The notes below the pieces were generated by a model that saw only the letters and a list, made by a program, of their open reading frames with translations, had not been told where the DNA came from and ran no database searches. Source: Turicibacter sp. (GTDB lineage: Bacteria; Bacillota_I; Bacilli_A; MOL361; Turicibacteraceae). Taken from it: DNA of 34,636 bases. Shown here piece by piece: positions 16,356 through 23,691 of the stretch (position 1 is the stretch's first letter; every line of letters starts with the position of its first letter). The stretch is taken from contig WRAJ01000024.1 of the NCBI GenBank assembly GCA_009780245.1, positions 1 to 34,636 of the forward strand. Reading direction: 5' to 3'. Position numbers and translations under genes: made by a program.

Positions 16356-16718
16356 ATGAAAATAAAAGTACACGATTCAGAATTAAAAGTGATGGATTTT
16401 CTCTGGCGCGACGGAGACTTAACCGCGGGTCAATTAGCAAAGCTACTCAAAGAGGAAACGGGTTGGAACCGGAACACGACGTACACGGTGATCAAAAAGC
16501 TCGTTGAAAAAGAAGCCGTCGCACGCTTAGAACCGAACTTTACCTGTCGCGCCCTCATTACCAAAGAAGAGGTGCGCCAATACGAAGCGATGGAGCTAGG
16601 CGACAAGCTATTCGACGGATCAGCCGAAGCGTTTTTATCGGCGTTTCTGAGCGGCAAAGAACTATCGGGCGACGAGATTTCGCGCCTGAAAAACCTGGTT
16701 GAATCGCTGGATGCGTAA
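16356..16718 (+). CDS. BlaI/MecI/CopY family transcriptional repressor
   Basis: This is a winged-helix repressor, 120 residues, the usual length. The family pattern LKVMDFLWRDGDLTAGQLAKLL, then TTYTVIKKLVEKEAV and a C-terminal dimerisation helix (AFLSAFLSGKELSGDEISRLKNLVE) is clear. In this family repression ends when the partner M56 peptidase leads to BlaI cleavage; the partner gene follows 13 bp downstream. AGAGGTG is the ribosome binding site. The GACT/AGTC palindromes at 16050-16062 and 18123-18203 are candidate operators, an inference from position and symmetry. Confidence 0.9.
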   Translation: MKIKVHDSELKVMDFLWRDGDLTAGQLAKLLKEETGWNRNTTYTVIKKLVEKEAVARLEPNFTCRALITKEEVRQYEAMELGDKLFDGSAEAFLSAFLSGKELSGDEISRLKNLVESLDA

Positions 16719-16731
16719 GGAGTGATGTGAG

Positions 16732-18093
16732 ATGTTTTTACAAATGAGCCTCACCGCCGCGGCCATGATCGCGCTAACGGTGCTAATCCGCTTCTTTTTT
16801 CGCGAGCAACTGCCGAAAATGACGTTCCCGCTGCTGTGGCTGATTGCGCTCGTCCGTCTGCTTATCCCGATCTCCTTTTACACGGACTATAGCGTACAAG
16901 GGATGCTAAATTTAGCTAATGAAGTGCCTGTTGCAACCCCCGCACCAACGCTTATCTTACCCCATGCAATGCCGATCGTTTCCGACGACACGATGGCTTC
17001 TATGCCTAGCCCAGCCATGACTCTAAATGACGTCCTACTAGCCGTCTGGCTGATCGGGACGGTTGTTACAAGCACTTATTTTATCATCACTTATTGGAAA
17101 CTGCATCGGCACCTTCGCTTTGCGCTACCGATCAAAGACAACGCCGCCATCGATGCGTGGCTGTCGAAACACCCATTGGCTCGCAGGATCACCATTTTGA
17201 CCAGCGAGACGATCACAACGCCGCTAACGACCGGGATTTTGCGGCCGCGGATCTATTTGCCAAAGCACATGGATTTAGCGGATACGGTGCAATTGGCGTA
17301 CATTTTATCACATGAATTTTATCACATTAAACGGTTTGATGCGTTGTGGAAACTCGTTGCGACGGTGGCGCTATGCCTGCACTGGTTTAATCCGCTGGTA
17401 TGGGGCATGTGTGTCTTGGCGAACCGCGATTTAGAGATTACTTGTGACGCGTGGGTGGTGAAGAAATACGGGTTAATCTCAAAGAAAAGTTACGCGTTTG
17501 CGTTGATTGGCATGGCACAGAAGAAGAAAGCGTTGATGCCGTTTGCGAGTGGGTTTGCACGACATGCCGCTGAGGAGCGGGTGCGGTCGATTATGAAAGT
17601 GGGTCGGGTTCCGTTTGTCGGTGTATGTGTGGCTATTTTGGTGGTGCCGATGCTCACGTTCGTGGCATTTGCAACGCCGGCACAGCCAATGGTTGCAACC
17701 GAGGTTGAGCCCGAGGAGCTTGATGAGCCAGCGCTGGTTGCAGTGGATGTAGCTGAATTTAGCATCCCGACAATGAGCGTACCGAGTGTGTCTGAGCCAC
17801 TGGTCTTAGAGGGATGCCAGTCAGGCTGGTATGACGGGGCGACATTTGGTGTCAATAGTGATCCGACATTGGGTCATTCGATGGGGATTCAGGCGTGGAT
17901 TGAGATGAACGGTTGTGTGGAAGATATGACAATCATTAGTTATGTCGGTGATCCGACAAGTCGCTTTTATGGCACGAATGCTACTGAAATGTGGGAAGTC
18001 GAGCTGGACGGCCAGCGTTATATCATCGCAAGCTGGGTCAGCACAAATCCTACCTATCCACACGCCTATGAAATGAGAGTTGAAGTAAGATAA
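16732..18093 (+). CDS. BlaR1-like M56 family sensor peptidase
   Basis: The 453-residue membrane protein has N-terminal hydrophobic segments, the cytosolic zinc peptidase motif HEFYH at 194-198 with the downstream ligand region NRDLEITCDAW (E235), and a last membrane segment near residue 300. The C-terminal extracellular part is only about 130 residues and is not a penicillin-binding domain. It has a WYDGATFGVNSD...IQAWIEMNGCVEDMTIISY pattern that loosely recalls FMN-bind repeats, so the signal is probably not a beta-lactam. It should sense an envelope cue and relieve BlaI repression. AAGGAG precedes the ATG. Confidence 0.88.
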   Translation: MFLQMSLTAAAMIALTVLIRFFFREQLPKMTFPLLWLIALVRLLIPISFYTDYSVQGMLNLANEVPVATPAPTLILPHAMPIVSDDTMASMPSPAMTLNDVLLAVWLIGTVVTSTYFIITYWKLHRHLRFALPIKDNAAIDAWLSKHPLARRITILTSETITTPLTTGILRPRIYLPKHMDLADTVQLAYILSHEFYHIKRFDALWKLVATVALCLHWFNPLVWGMCVLANRDLEITCDAWVVKKYGLISKKSYAFALIGMAQKKKALMPFASGFARHAAEERVRSIMKVGRVPFVGVCVAILVVPMLTFVAFATPAQPMVATEVEPEELDEPALVAVDVAEFSIPTMSVPSVSEPLVLEGCQSGWYDGATFGVNSDPTLGHSMGIQAWIEMNGCVEDMTIISYVGDPTSRFYGTNATEMWEVELDGQRYIIASWVSTNPTYPHAYEMRVEVR

Positions 18094-18125
18094 GTTCGTG
18101 AATTGACACGGGCTTTTTCTTTTTG
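18094..18125 (+). terminator. Weak terminator after blaR1
   Basis: GTTCGTG (18094-18100) pairs with CACGGGC (18107-18113) using two G-U pairs, followed by TTTTTCTTTTT. Confidence 0.5.
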
Positions 18126-18203
18126 ACTAGTAGAGTAGTCAAAACCATTGACAAGTAAGTGACGATTGTGTTAGTATTATTTTATGACTAGCTAAATAGT
18201 CAC
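18123..18203 (+). promoter_or_regulatory. Promoter flanked by two GACTA-N6-TAGTC operators
   Basis: Operator 1 (18123-18144) is TTTGACTA-gtagag-TAGTCAAA. Operator 2 (18186-18203) is TGACTA-gctaaa-TAGTCA. Between them lie TTGACA (18149-18154) and an extended -10 TGtTAGTAT (hexamer 18173-18178), 18 bp apart. Operator 2 covers the expected start site and operator 1 lies just upstream of the -35. This is a classic repressor layout for the lipoprotein-permease pair. The best local candidate repressor is the BlaI homologue at 16356. Confidence 0.72.
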
Positions 18204-18219
18204 TTTGGAGTTGATGAGA

Positions 18220-19425
18220 ATGAAAAAGATGAGATACAGGGGATTAAGTGCCTTGCTGTTGTTTTTGGTAGCATGTAACGGTAGCGTCGGTGAGGGTGCT
18301 GATACCAGTCATGACAGCATTGAAACGCCAACGTCTGCCAATCCCCCTGAAGTGGTGGTTGACCTTGACGAGCAGGCTGAGGTTGAGTTAAGCTCGCTTA
18401 CCCGCATAGGGCGCAACAACCGTGCTGATGGGGTTGTTTTGCTGGATCGGTTAACGGATGAGGCTTTAAACGAGGTGGTGTTTTCGTTTGACGAGGATCA
18501 GCTTATTACAGAGATTTTTGAGTTTTCCAACGGGTATTTTGGTGCATTAGTGCTGTCTGGGTTGCAAGTTGATCGCGGTGAAGAGGGTGATATTTTCGGT
18601 ATGAGCTGGTCTGCCGGTGCAGATGTGAGTGCCTCGTTTTTACTGTTAGATGCTGAGTTTTATCTTTTGCAGGAGCTTGAGATAACCGCACCTGAGGTTG
18701 CGCATGTTTGGTTTCCAACAGCCGTGTTTGAAGACGGTGAGGTGCTGATTTATTATCAGATTAGCGTCTGGGGTAGCATTGAGCCGGGCCTATACGCCTA
18801 CAACGCGACGACCAATACTAGGGAGCGGGTTGACATTGAGCTAGATGAGGAGCTTTCGTTTCGCCTTTATACCACTGGAACACCGCATCAATTTGCCTTT
18901 CTTGCCACGCGCTTAGATGATGAGATTCATACTTATTACGGGGTTCTTGATATCGAAACCGGGGAAGTACAGGATGAACGAACGACTCTCCCAATTGGAA
19001 TCCTCATTATAAATGGTAATTATTTTCTTTTAACCGAAAACCCAGTGCCTGCTCTGATGGGCGGTGTGCCGGATAGCCAAGTCATCGTGTTTGATATGAG
19101 GACGGGGGCTAGTCATACGGTGCAGCTCGAAGGGTACGAGAGTTTGTGGGCCATGGTCGTCGCCGATCGCTACGTGCTAACGACTTCTGATGACGACCTG
19201 CACATGAGGCTATACGACATTCAGACAAGCGAGCTGGTTTTAGATCAAGCACCCGCGGTGGCGTTGTTGCCTCGGGAAGATGGCCTGGTTGAAGACGGCC
19301 GGTACTTAGGCGGTAGCATCCATCCGCACGTCCGTGACTTCATCCCGATGGGTGCGGGCATCTACGCCGTTGTTTTCGATATCGGCGACGGAACGCTCCA
19401 CACGGAATTTATCACGATTGATTAG
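18220..19425 (+). CDS. Lipoprotein of unknown function
   Basis: The 401-residue product begins with a lipoprotein signal peptide ending in LLLFLVAC; the next residues NGSVGEGAD suggest export and lipidation at that Cys. The rest is rich in Asp and Glu, with repeated beta-strand patterns such as VVLLDRLTDEALNEVVFSF, GLYAYNATTNTRERVDIEL and YDIQTSELVLDQAP, which could form a beta-propeller-like fold. I do not recognise a named family. I chose the ATG at 18220 (GGAG nine bases upstream) over earlier TTG/ATG codons. It lies behind the operator-flanked promoter and 11 bp before the permease gene, so the two probably work together at the membrane. Confidence 0.75.
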   Translation: MKKMRYRGLSALLLFLVACNGSVGEGADTSHDSIETPTSANPPEVVVDLDEQAEVELSSLTRIGRNNRADGVVLLDRLTDEALNEVVFSFDEDQLITEIFEFSNGYFGALVLSGLQVDRGEEGDIFGMSWSAGADVSASFLLLDAEFYLLQELEITAPEVAHVWFPTAVFEDGEVLIYYQISVWGSIEPGLYAYNATTNTRERVDIELDEELSFRLYTTGTPHQFAFLATRLDDEIHTYYGVLDIETGEVQDERTTLPIGILIINGNYFLLTENPVPALMGGVPDSQVIVFDMRTGASHTVQLEGYESLWAMVVADRYVLTTSDDDLHMRLYDIQTSELVLDQAPAVALLPREDGLVEDGRYLGGSIHPHVRDFIPMGAGIYAVVFDIGDGTLHTEFITID

Positions 19426-19436
19426 AGGTGGCAGAA

Positions 19437-20957
19437 ATGAATGTATGTAAACGATCGCTAACTAGCGTAAAAAGACGACCACTGAAATCCTTGATTTTCC
19501 TTTTCCTAGTCACCCTGTTAGGTGCCTTAACAGCAGGTGGCTTAACCGTTAGAGGGGTCATCCACAATACCGATGCCAATTTGCGTCGTCGCATGCCCAC
19601 CATCATGATGGTTCAGCCTAGCACCGCCTTTTACACAGAAACGGGTGAATGGTCGCTTGAAGAACAGCCGATTTTAACGCCGGAAATGATCCGGGAAATC
19701 GCCGACCTTGATATCGTAGCGTTTTTCGATTATGCCATTGACGTGGGGCACTGGTCCGTGACATCACGTGAGCTAGAACCATGGTCAAGCGACGAAGTCT
19801 TTTGGCCGTTCATGCAGAGCCATCACGAAGAATTTGGTGTTTATCTTCGTCCGCGCGGTGTTTCCTCACCGGCATTCATTGAAGCTCGTGACGGCCTCAT
19901 TGACTTAGTTGCTGGTCGAACGTTTACGGAAGAAGAATTATCCGTACGCAGCGAAGTCGTGCCTGTCATGATTTCATCGGAGTTAGCGCGCATTAACGGC
20001 TTGGAAATCAACGACACGTTTGATAGTCGTCTCGTGATCTTGGCCGAAGATAGTGAAGGCTCGGGTTTGCCGGAAGATTCAGAAGAGGAAGAACCGTCAT
20101 TCATTGTGGATGAATCATTCCCCATGCAAGTCATCGGTCTGTTTGAATCCGACCTACCGGCGATTACAGCGGATATGGACCCAGACACGGGCTTTCCTAT
20201 TTTTATGCAAGTCGGAGCCATGCACCACCGCGTCTACTTGCCAAACATTGTTGCTGAAGAAATGTTCAACTTACGCGTCTACGGTGAAGCTTGGATGGAA
20301 AACGACGATAAACCGTTCATTCATCATTTCTTCACCTTAGCTGACCCGATGTATCACGCTGATTTTGTACAGGCGGTTGCGCAGTTAGACGGTGATTGGG
20401 AAGTCGTTGATCTTTCAACAGGCTTCCAAGAGCTTGCGACCTCAATGGTAAACATGCGTGAAATAGCAGATATTATTTTAACTGGTTCGGTGATCGCAAT
20501 GGTGCTCATCATCAGCCTATTAGTGTTGTTATTTTTAAGAGATCGCAAACACGAAATCGGGGTTTATCTAGCAATGGGTGATAAGAAAAGTAACATTATT
20601 AAACAAATGGTTTTAGAGCTGCTTCCCCTTGCGGTGATCGGGTTGACACTTGCCTTGTTTATCGGAAACCTCGCTTCAGGAGCGATGTCAAGAACGATGC
20701 TACGACAGGATTTAGCAGCAAACCCACCAACGCAGGAAAGTGTCCAAGCAGGCGGTCCTCTTGAGAACCTCGGATACCGATTTAGAACCACTCACGAAGA
20801 AATGTTCGAAAGCTTTGAAATTTCATCAGACGGCGTAACCGTGTTCGCCTTTTATAGCATTGGCTTAACCACCGTATTAGTGGCAACGTTTATCCCCATC
20901 CTTGCCACCGTAAACGTTGATCCAAAGACGTTGTTGCTGGAGGATCAGGGGCAATAA
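19437..20957 (+). CDS. FtsX/MacB-like ABC transporter permease
   Basis: The 506-residue protein has one N-terminal membrane segment (SLIFLFLVTLLGALTAGGL), a large extracytoplasmic region of about 300 residues, and three C-terminal segments, including IADIILTGSVIAMVLIISLL and the FtsX-type loop RDRKHEIGVYLAMGDKKSNI. This is the MacB/FtsX permease layout, used in efflux, peptide sensing or envelope remodelling. GAGG precedes the ATG by eight bases; an in-frame GTG at 19428 lies inside that site. No ATPase gene accompanies it, since a terminator follows at 20965, so it must use an ATPase encoded elsewhere. It shares a transcript with the lipoprotein. Confidence 0.83.
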   Translation: MNVCKRSLTSVKRRPLKSLIFLFLVTLLGALTAGGLTVRGVIHNTDANLRRRMPTIMMVQPSTAFYTETGEWSLEEQPILTPEMIREIADLDIVAFFDYAIDVGHWSVTSRELEPWSSDEVFWPFMQSHHEEFGVYLRPRGVSSPAFIEARDGLIDLVAGRTFTEEELSVRSEVVPVMISSELARINGLEINDTFDSRLVILAEDSEGSGLPEDSEEEEPSFIVDESFPMQVIGLFESDLPAITADMDPDTGFPIFMQVGAMHHRVYLPNIVAEEMFNLRVYGEAWMENDDKPFIHHFFTLADPMYHADFVQAVAQLDGDWEVVDLSTGFQELATSMVNMREIADIILTGSVIAMVLIISLLVLLFLRDRKHEIGVYLAMGDKKSNIIKQMVLELLPLAVIGLTLALFIGNLASGAMSRTMLRQDLAANPPTQESVQAGGPLENLGYRFRTTHEEMFESFEISSDGVTVFAFYSIGLTTVLVATFIPILATVNVDPKTLLLEDQGQ

Positions 20958-20964
20958 TAAAAAC

Positions 20965-21000
20965 AAACCCAAGCCATTCATTTTTGATGGCTTGGGTTTT
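20965..21000 (+). terminator. Terminator after the FtsX-like permease
   Basis: AAACCCAAGCCAT (20965-20977) pairs perfectly with ATGGCTTGGGTTT (20987-20999), followed by T. It lies between convergent transcripts. Confidence 0.9.
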
Positions 21001-21022
21001 GCTTATCTGGGAATGTTTATTC

Positions 21023-21310
21023 TTACTTTGTTATAAAATTCGCCATTACTTCAACATACTCACTATATTTTGTATGCAAATCATCAAAGTCAATCGGTGC
21101 TGTACCGGCCAAGGCGGCTTCTGAATTATAGTCAGACACGGCTTTTTTTAGTACCAGATAGAACGCCTCGTTAGCCATTGCTGTTGCAAAAGGGACAGTT
21201 ATTCCGAGCTCGTCAATTTCCAGTAAATCAGAAGAGCTGATCGTCGGAGCTGATGCACGGTCTTTTTTAAGTTGTCGCAAGACATTTCTTGGATTGATCA
21301 CGTTTTTCAT
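21023..21310 (-). CDS. Small helical protein coupled to pyrG
   Basis: I do not recognise this 95-residue protein. It looks mostly helical and soluble, with no signal peptide, no cysteines and no nucleotide-binding motif. It contains RNVLRQLKKDRASAPTISSSD and FATAMANEAFYLVLKKAVSDYN. Its ATG overlaps the pyrG stop codon (ATGA), so its translation is coupled to pyrG and stoichiometric expression is likely. Because the neighbouring CTP synthase has lost its glutaminase site, a role as a partner or regulator of PyrG is worth testing, but that is inference from position only. Confidence 0.65.
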   Translation of the reverse strand: MKNVINPRNVLRQLKKDRASAPTISSSDLLEIDELGITVPFATAMANEAFYLVLKKAVSDYNSEAALAGTAPIDFDDLHTKYSEYVEVMANFITK

Positions 21311-22863
21311 GGCTTATCAATCGCTGCCTTAATAAATTCTTTAAAAAGCGGATGCGGTTTTTGCGGGCGCGATAGGAATTGTGGGTGGAACCCGACGCCG
21401 ATAAAGAACGGGTGATTTTTTCGTTCAACCGCCTCGATCAGCCCAAATTTTTTCGAAGTGCCGCTAATACTAAACCCATCTACCTCAAGTTGCGTCAAGC
21501 TACTACCTGCAAGCGCATAGCGATGGCGATGACGTTCCGCGATTTCAGTTGCCCCATAGATTTCTGCGATTTTTGAGCCAGCTGTCAGTTGCGTTTCAAA
21601 CGATCCGGTGCGCCATTCACCGTCTTTGTTGATCGCGCCTTCCGGTAATGACGTGATCATGTTATCTGTGCTGATCTTTGCCACATGGTTAGCCTGTTCA
21701 ACGGTCATCAGTTGCATCCCTTGATCGATGCCAAAAAATGGAATGCCATTTTCACGTGCATATTTGATCGCAGCGAGCTTCCCTTCCTCTGCTTGATTTT
21801 CTTCGCCGTAAGGGAGGATGATGCCGTCTAGGTGTGATAGCTGATTTGCTGTGTTTTCTTTTAAGCTTTCTGCCGAGATAAACGATATTTTCGCTTTCTT
21901 TTTAAAGGCATAGCCCGCGTGGCGAAGCGCTTCGTTGATGGAAAAGTAAGCATCCGGCAATTCTGTGTAGTCACCGATGATGCCGATTTTCACTTCCCCG
22001 TCGAGGTTTTTGACGGTGTTGATCAAGTCGTTCCAAGTCGTCATATCAGCTGGCGGAACGTCCATTCGGAAATGATCCAAGATCAAATCGTCCATGCCCT
22101 GTTCTTGGAGTCGTATCGGCACTTCATAAAGCACTTCTGCATCCCGTGCTTCAATCACGGCTTCTTTTTGAACGTTACAGAAGCGGGAAATTTTGGCTTT
22201 TACTGAGTCTTCGATTTCAACTTCTGTTCGCAAAACGACGACGTCAGGCTGAATGCCGAGGGATAGCAGTTCCTTAACCGAGTGCTGCGTTGGTTTTGTC
22301 TTGATTTCACTGGCTGCTTTGAGGTAAGGGACGAGTGTGTTGTGGACGTATAGCGTGTTTTTATAGCCGAAATCTAGCCTGGCTTGGCGAATTGCCTCCA
22401 AGAACGGCAAACCCTCGATGTCCCCAATCGTCCCGCCAATTTCAGTGATGACGATGTCCGCACCGCTATCCTCTGCTGCTGCGACCAGCTTTGATTTAAT
22501 TTCATCTGTGATATGGGGAATGACCTGCACCGTTGCGCCCCCATAACCACCTTCTCGTTCGCGCTTAATGACGCTAGAGTAAACCCGTCCGGTTGTGATG
22601 CTTGAATTTTGCGACAACGGTTCATCGATGAATCTTTCGTAATGTCCCAGGTCGAGGTCCGTTTCAGCGCCATCGTCCGTGACAAACACTTCCCCGTGCT
22701 CACACGGATCCATTAAGCCTGGGTCAACGTTGATGTACGGGTCGAACTTCTGCATGAAGACTTTTAACCCTCTGTTTTTTAGTAAACGACCAAGCGATGA
22801 GGCAGTTACACCTTTTCCAAGCGATGACACAACGCCACCTGTTACGAATATATACTTTGCCAT
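21307..22863 (-). CDS. pyrG: CTP synthase with degenerate glutaminase domain
   Basis: CTP synthase makes CTP from UTP, ATP and ammonia, normally drawn from glutamine by its C-terminal class I GATase domain. The synthetase half looks intact: YIFVTGGVVSSLGKG, QKFDPYINVDPG, TDDGAETDLDLGHYERF and EIKTKPTQHSVKEL. The GATase half does not. The nucleophile motif GICLGMQ is GIDQGMQ (Asp at 380), the PGGFGxRG oxyanion loop is PYGEENQAEEG (351-361), and the HPEF motif is HPQF (His493 kept, Glu to Gln at 495). Conserved RHRHRY remains. The protein is 518 residues, slightly short. I infer an ammonia-dependent enzyme unless another protein supplies ammonia. AGGAGG precedes the ATG. Regulation is probably by the leader terminator at 22881-22920. 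Confidence 0.95.
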   Translation of the reverse strand: MAKYIFVTGGVVSSLGKGVTASSLGRLLKNRGLKVFMQKFDPYINVDPGLMDPCEHGEVFVTDDGAETDLDLGHYERFIDEPLSQNSSITTGRVYSSVIKREREGGYGGATVQVIPHITDEIKSKLVAAAEDSGADIVITEIGGTIGDIEGLPFLEAIRQARLDFGYKNTLYVHNTLVPYLKAASEIKTKPTQHSVKELLSLGIQPDVVVLRTEVEIEDSVKAKISRFCNVQKEAVIEARDAEVLYEVPIRLQEQGMDDLILDHFRMDVPPADMTTWNDLINTVKNLDGEVKIGIIGDYTELPDAYFSINEALRHAGYAFKKKAKISFISAESLKENTANQLSHLDGIILPYGEENQAEEGKLAAIKYARENGIPFFGIDQGMQLMTVEQANHVAKISTDNMITSLPEGAINKDGEWRTGSFETQLTAGSKIAEIYGATEIAERHRHRYALAGSSLTQLEVDGFSISGTSKKFGLIEAVERKNHPFFIGVGFHPQFLSRPQKPHPLFKEFIKAAIDKP

Positions 22864-22880
22864 AGTAATTGCCTCCTAAA

Positions 22881-22920
22881 TATAAAAACTGATCTCTTGC
22901 AAAAATCAGCGAGAGATCAG
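22881..22920 (-). terminator. Leader terminator (attenuator) of pyrG
   Basis: On the minus strand CTGATCTCTCGC and GCAAGAGATCAG form a 12-bp stem with one wobble and an 8-base loop, followed by TTTTTATA, just before the pyrG ribosome binding site. In other Firmicutes pyrG is controlled by a leader terminator that is bypassed at low CTP. Here the expected GGG-C start of the transcript is not seen. Confidence 0.75.
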
Positions 22921-22949
22921 CTAAACTGTTAAAAAAGTGCTCTTTGAAT

Positions 22950-22978
22950 ATAATAACAAAAAACGGGATATAATTCAA
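22950..22978 (-). promoter_or_regulatory. pyrG promoter
   Basis: On the minus strand TTGAAT (22973-22978) and TATTAT (22950-22955) are 17 bp apart. The transcript would begin near 22943 with a sequence like AAAGAGCAC followed by six T, giving a leader of about 80 bases. Confidence 0.6.
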
Positions 22979-23010
22979 GTTGAAAATGTATTTAAAAATC
23001 TAGTGGATTG

Positions 23011-23019
23011 TGTTATACT
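23011..23019 (+). promoter_or_regulatory. Extended -10 promoter of the MrpC-like gene
   Basis: TGtTATACT is an extended -10; a weak TTTAAA lies 17 bp upstream at 22991-22996. It is 38 bp before the ATG. Confidence 0.45.
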
Positions 23020-23056
23020 AATTTGGCATAATTTTGACGATGAGGTGTTGATTTTG

Positions 23057-23446
23057 ATGGAGTGGCTAACCACGGACATTGTGGCTGTGATTTTATTTTT
23101 TATTGGCTTAGCGGGACTCGTGATTCGCAAAAACATGATGATGAGCGTGATCTCGGTGGGGATCATGGACACGGCGATTATCTTGTTTTTTATCTCGATC
23201 ACCTCAAGCGACGCGCGTGTTGCCCCGATGATGGCTGAATATTACGGGCAAGCCGTTGTTGACCCGGTTGGTCACGCGCTGGTATTAACTTCGATTGTCA
23301 TCGGCGTTTCGATTAAAGCCATTATCTTAATTATGATTCTGAACTTGTATCGCAACTATGGCACCCTTGATTGGGACATCGCTAAAAAGATTCGCGAAAA
23401 CGAAAACCACGATTTTGACATTGAAAAAGCACACATTGAAGTGTAA
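23057..23446 (+). CDS. Orphan MrpC/NuoK-like membrane subunit
   Basis: The 129-residue protein has three hydrophobic segments and the MnhC/MrpC/NuoK pattern: IGLAGLVIRKNMMMSVISVGIMDTAIILFF, then VVDPVGHALVLTSIVIGVSIKAIILIMI. MrpC is one subunit of multi-gene Na+/H+ antiporters, but no other Mrp or Nuo genes are near. GAGGTG precedes the ATG at 23057 by ten bases; longer upstream readings overlap the promoter. An acidic residue expected in the second segment is Asp (GIMDTA) rather than the usual Glu of NuoK. It is divergent from pyrG and convergent with rpmG. Confidence 0.75.
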   Translation: MEWLTTDIVAVILFFIGLAGLVIRKNMMMSVISVGIMDTAIILFFISITSSDARVAPMMAEYYGQAVVDPVGHALVLTSIVIGVSIKAIILIMILNLYRNYGTLDWDIAKKIRENENHDFDIEKAHIEV

Positions 23447-23466
23447 TTAACTTCGCGTGTGCTTTT
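23425..23466. terminator. Bidirectional terminator between the MrpC-like gene and rpmG
   Basis: AAAAGCACAC (23425-23434) pairs perfectly with GTGTGCTTTT (23457-23466), with an inner GAAGT/ACTTC stem. It overlaps the end of the MrpC-like coding region and serves both strands. Confidence 0.8.
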
Positions 23467-23471
23467 GTTAT

Positions 23472-23621
23472 TTATTTTTTCTCTTTATGTGCAGTTGATT
23501 TGCGACACTTCGGGCAATACTTGTTCGCTTCTAAACGATCCGGCGTGTTACGCTTATTTTTTTTAGAAATATAGTTTTCTTCTTTACAAACTTCACATCT
23601 TAAAGTGAATCCTACGCGCAT
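23472..23621 (-). CDS. rpmG: 50S ribosomal protein L33
   Basis: This 49-residue protein is a small component of the large ribosomal subunit. It starts [19 protein letters not shown] and ends in a Lys-rich tail. Zinc-type cysteines are C9, C12, C36 and C39, so this is the zinc-binding (C+) form. Many Firmicutes carry both C+ and C- copies of L33 that respond to zinc supply; only this copy is in the window. It stands alone between the terminator at 23425-23466 and an intergenic stretch. Confidence 0.95.
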   Translation of the reverse strand: MRVGFTLRCEVCKEENYISKKNKRNTPDRLEANKYCPKCRKSTAHKEKK

Positions 23622-23691
23622 GTTAATTCCTCGCTTTCAAAAAATCAGTATTACTATTCTATCACAACTCACCCCCAATTGCAACAAAATT

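Noticed and set aside
22937..23056. Longer start for the MrpC-like protein
   Set aside because: The extra 40 residues overlap the promoter and the pyrG leader region and are not part of the family.
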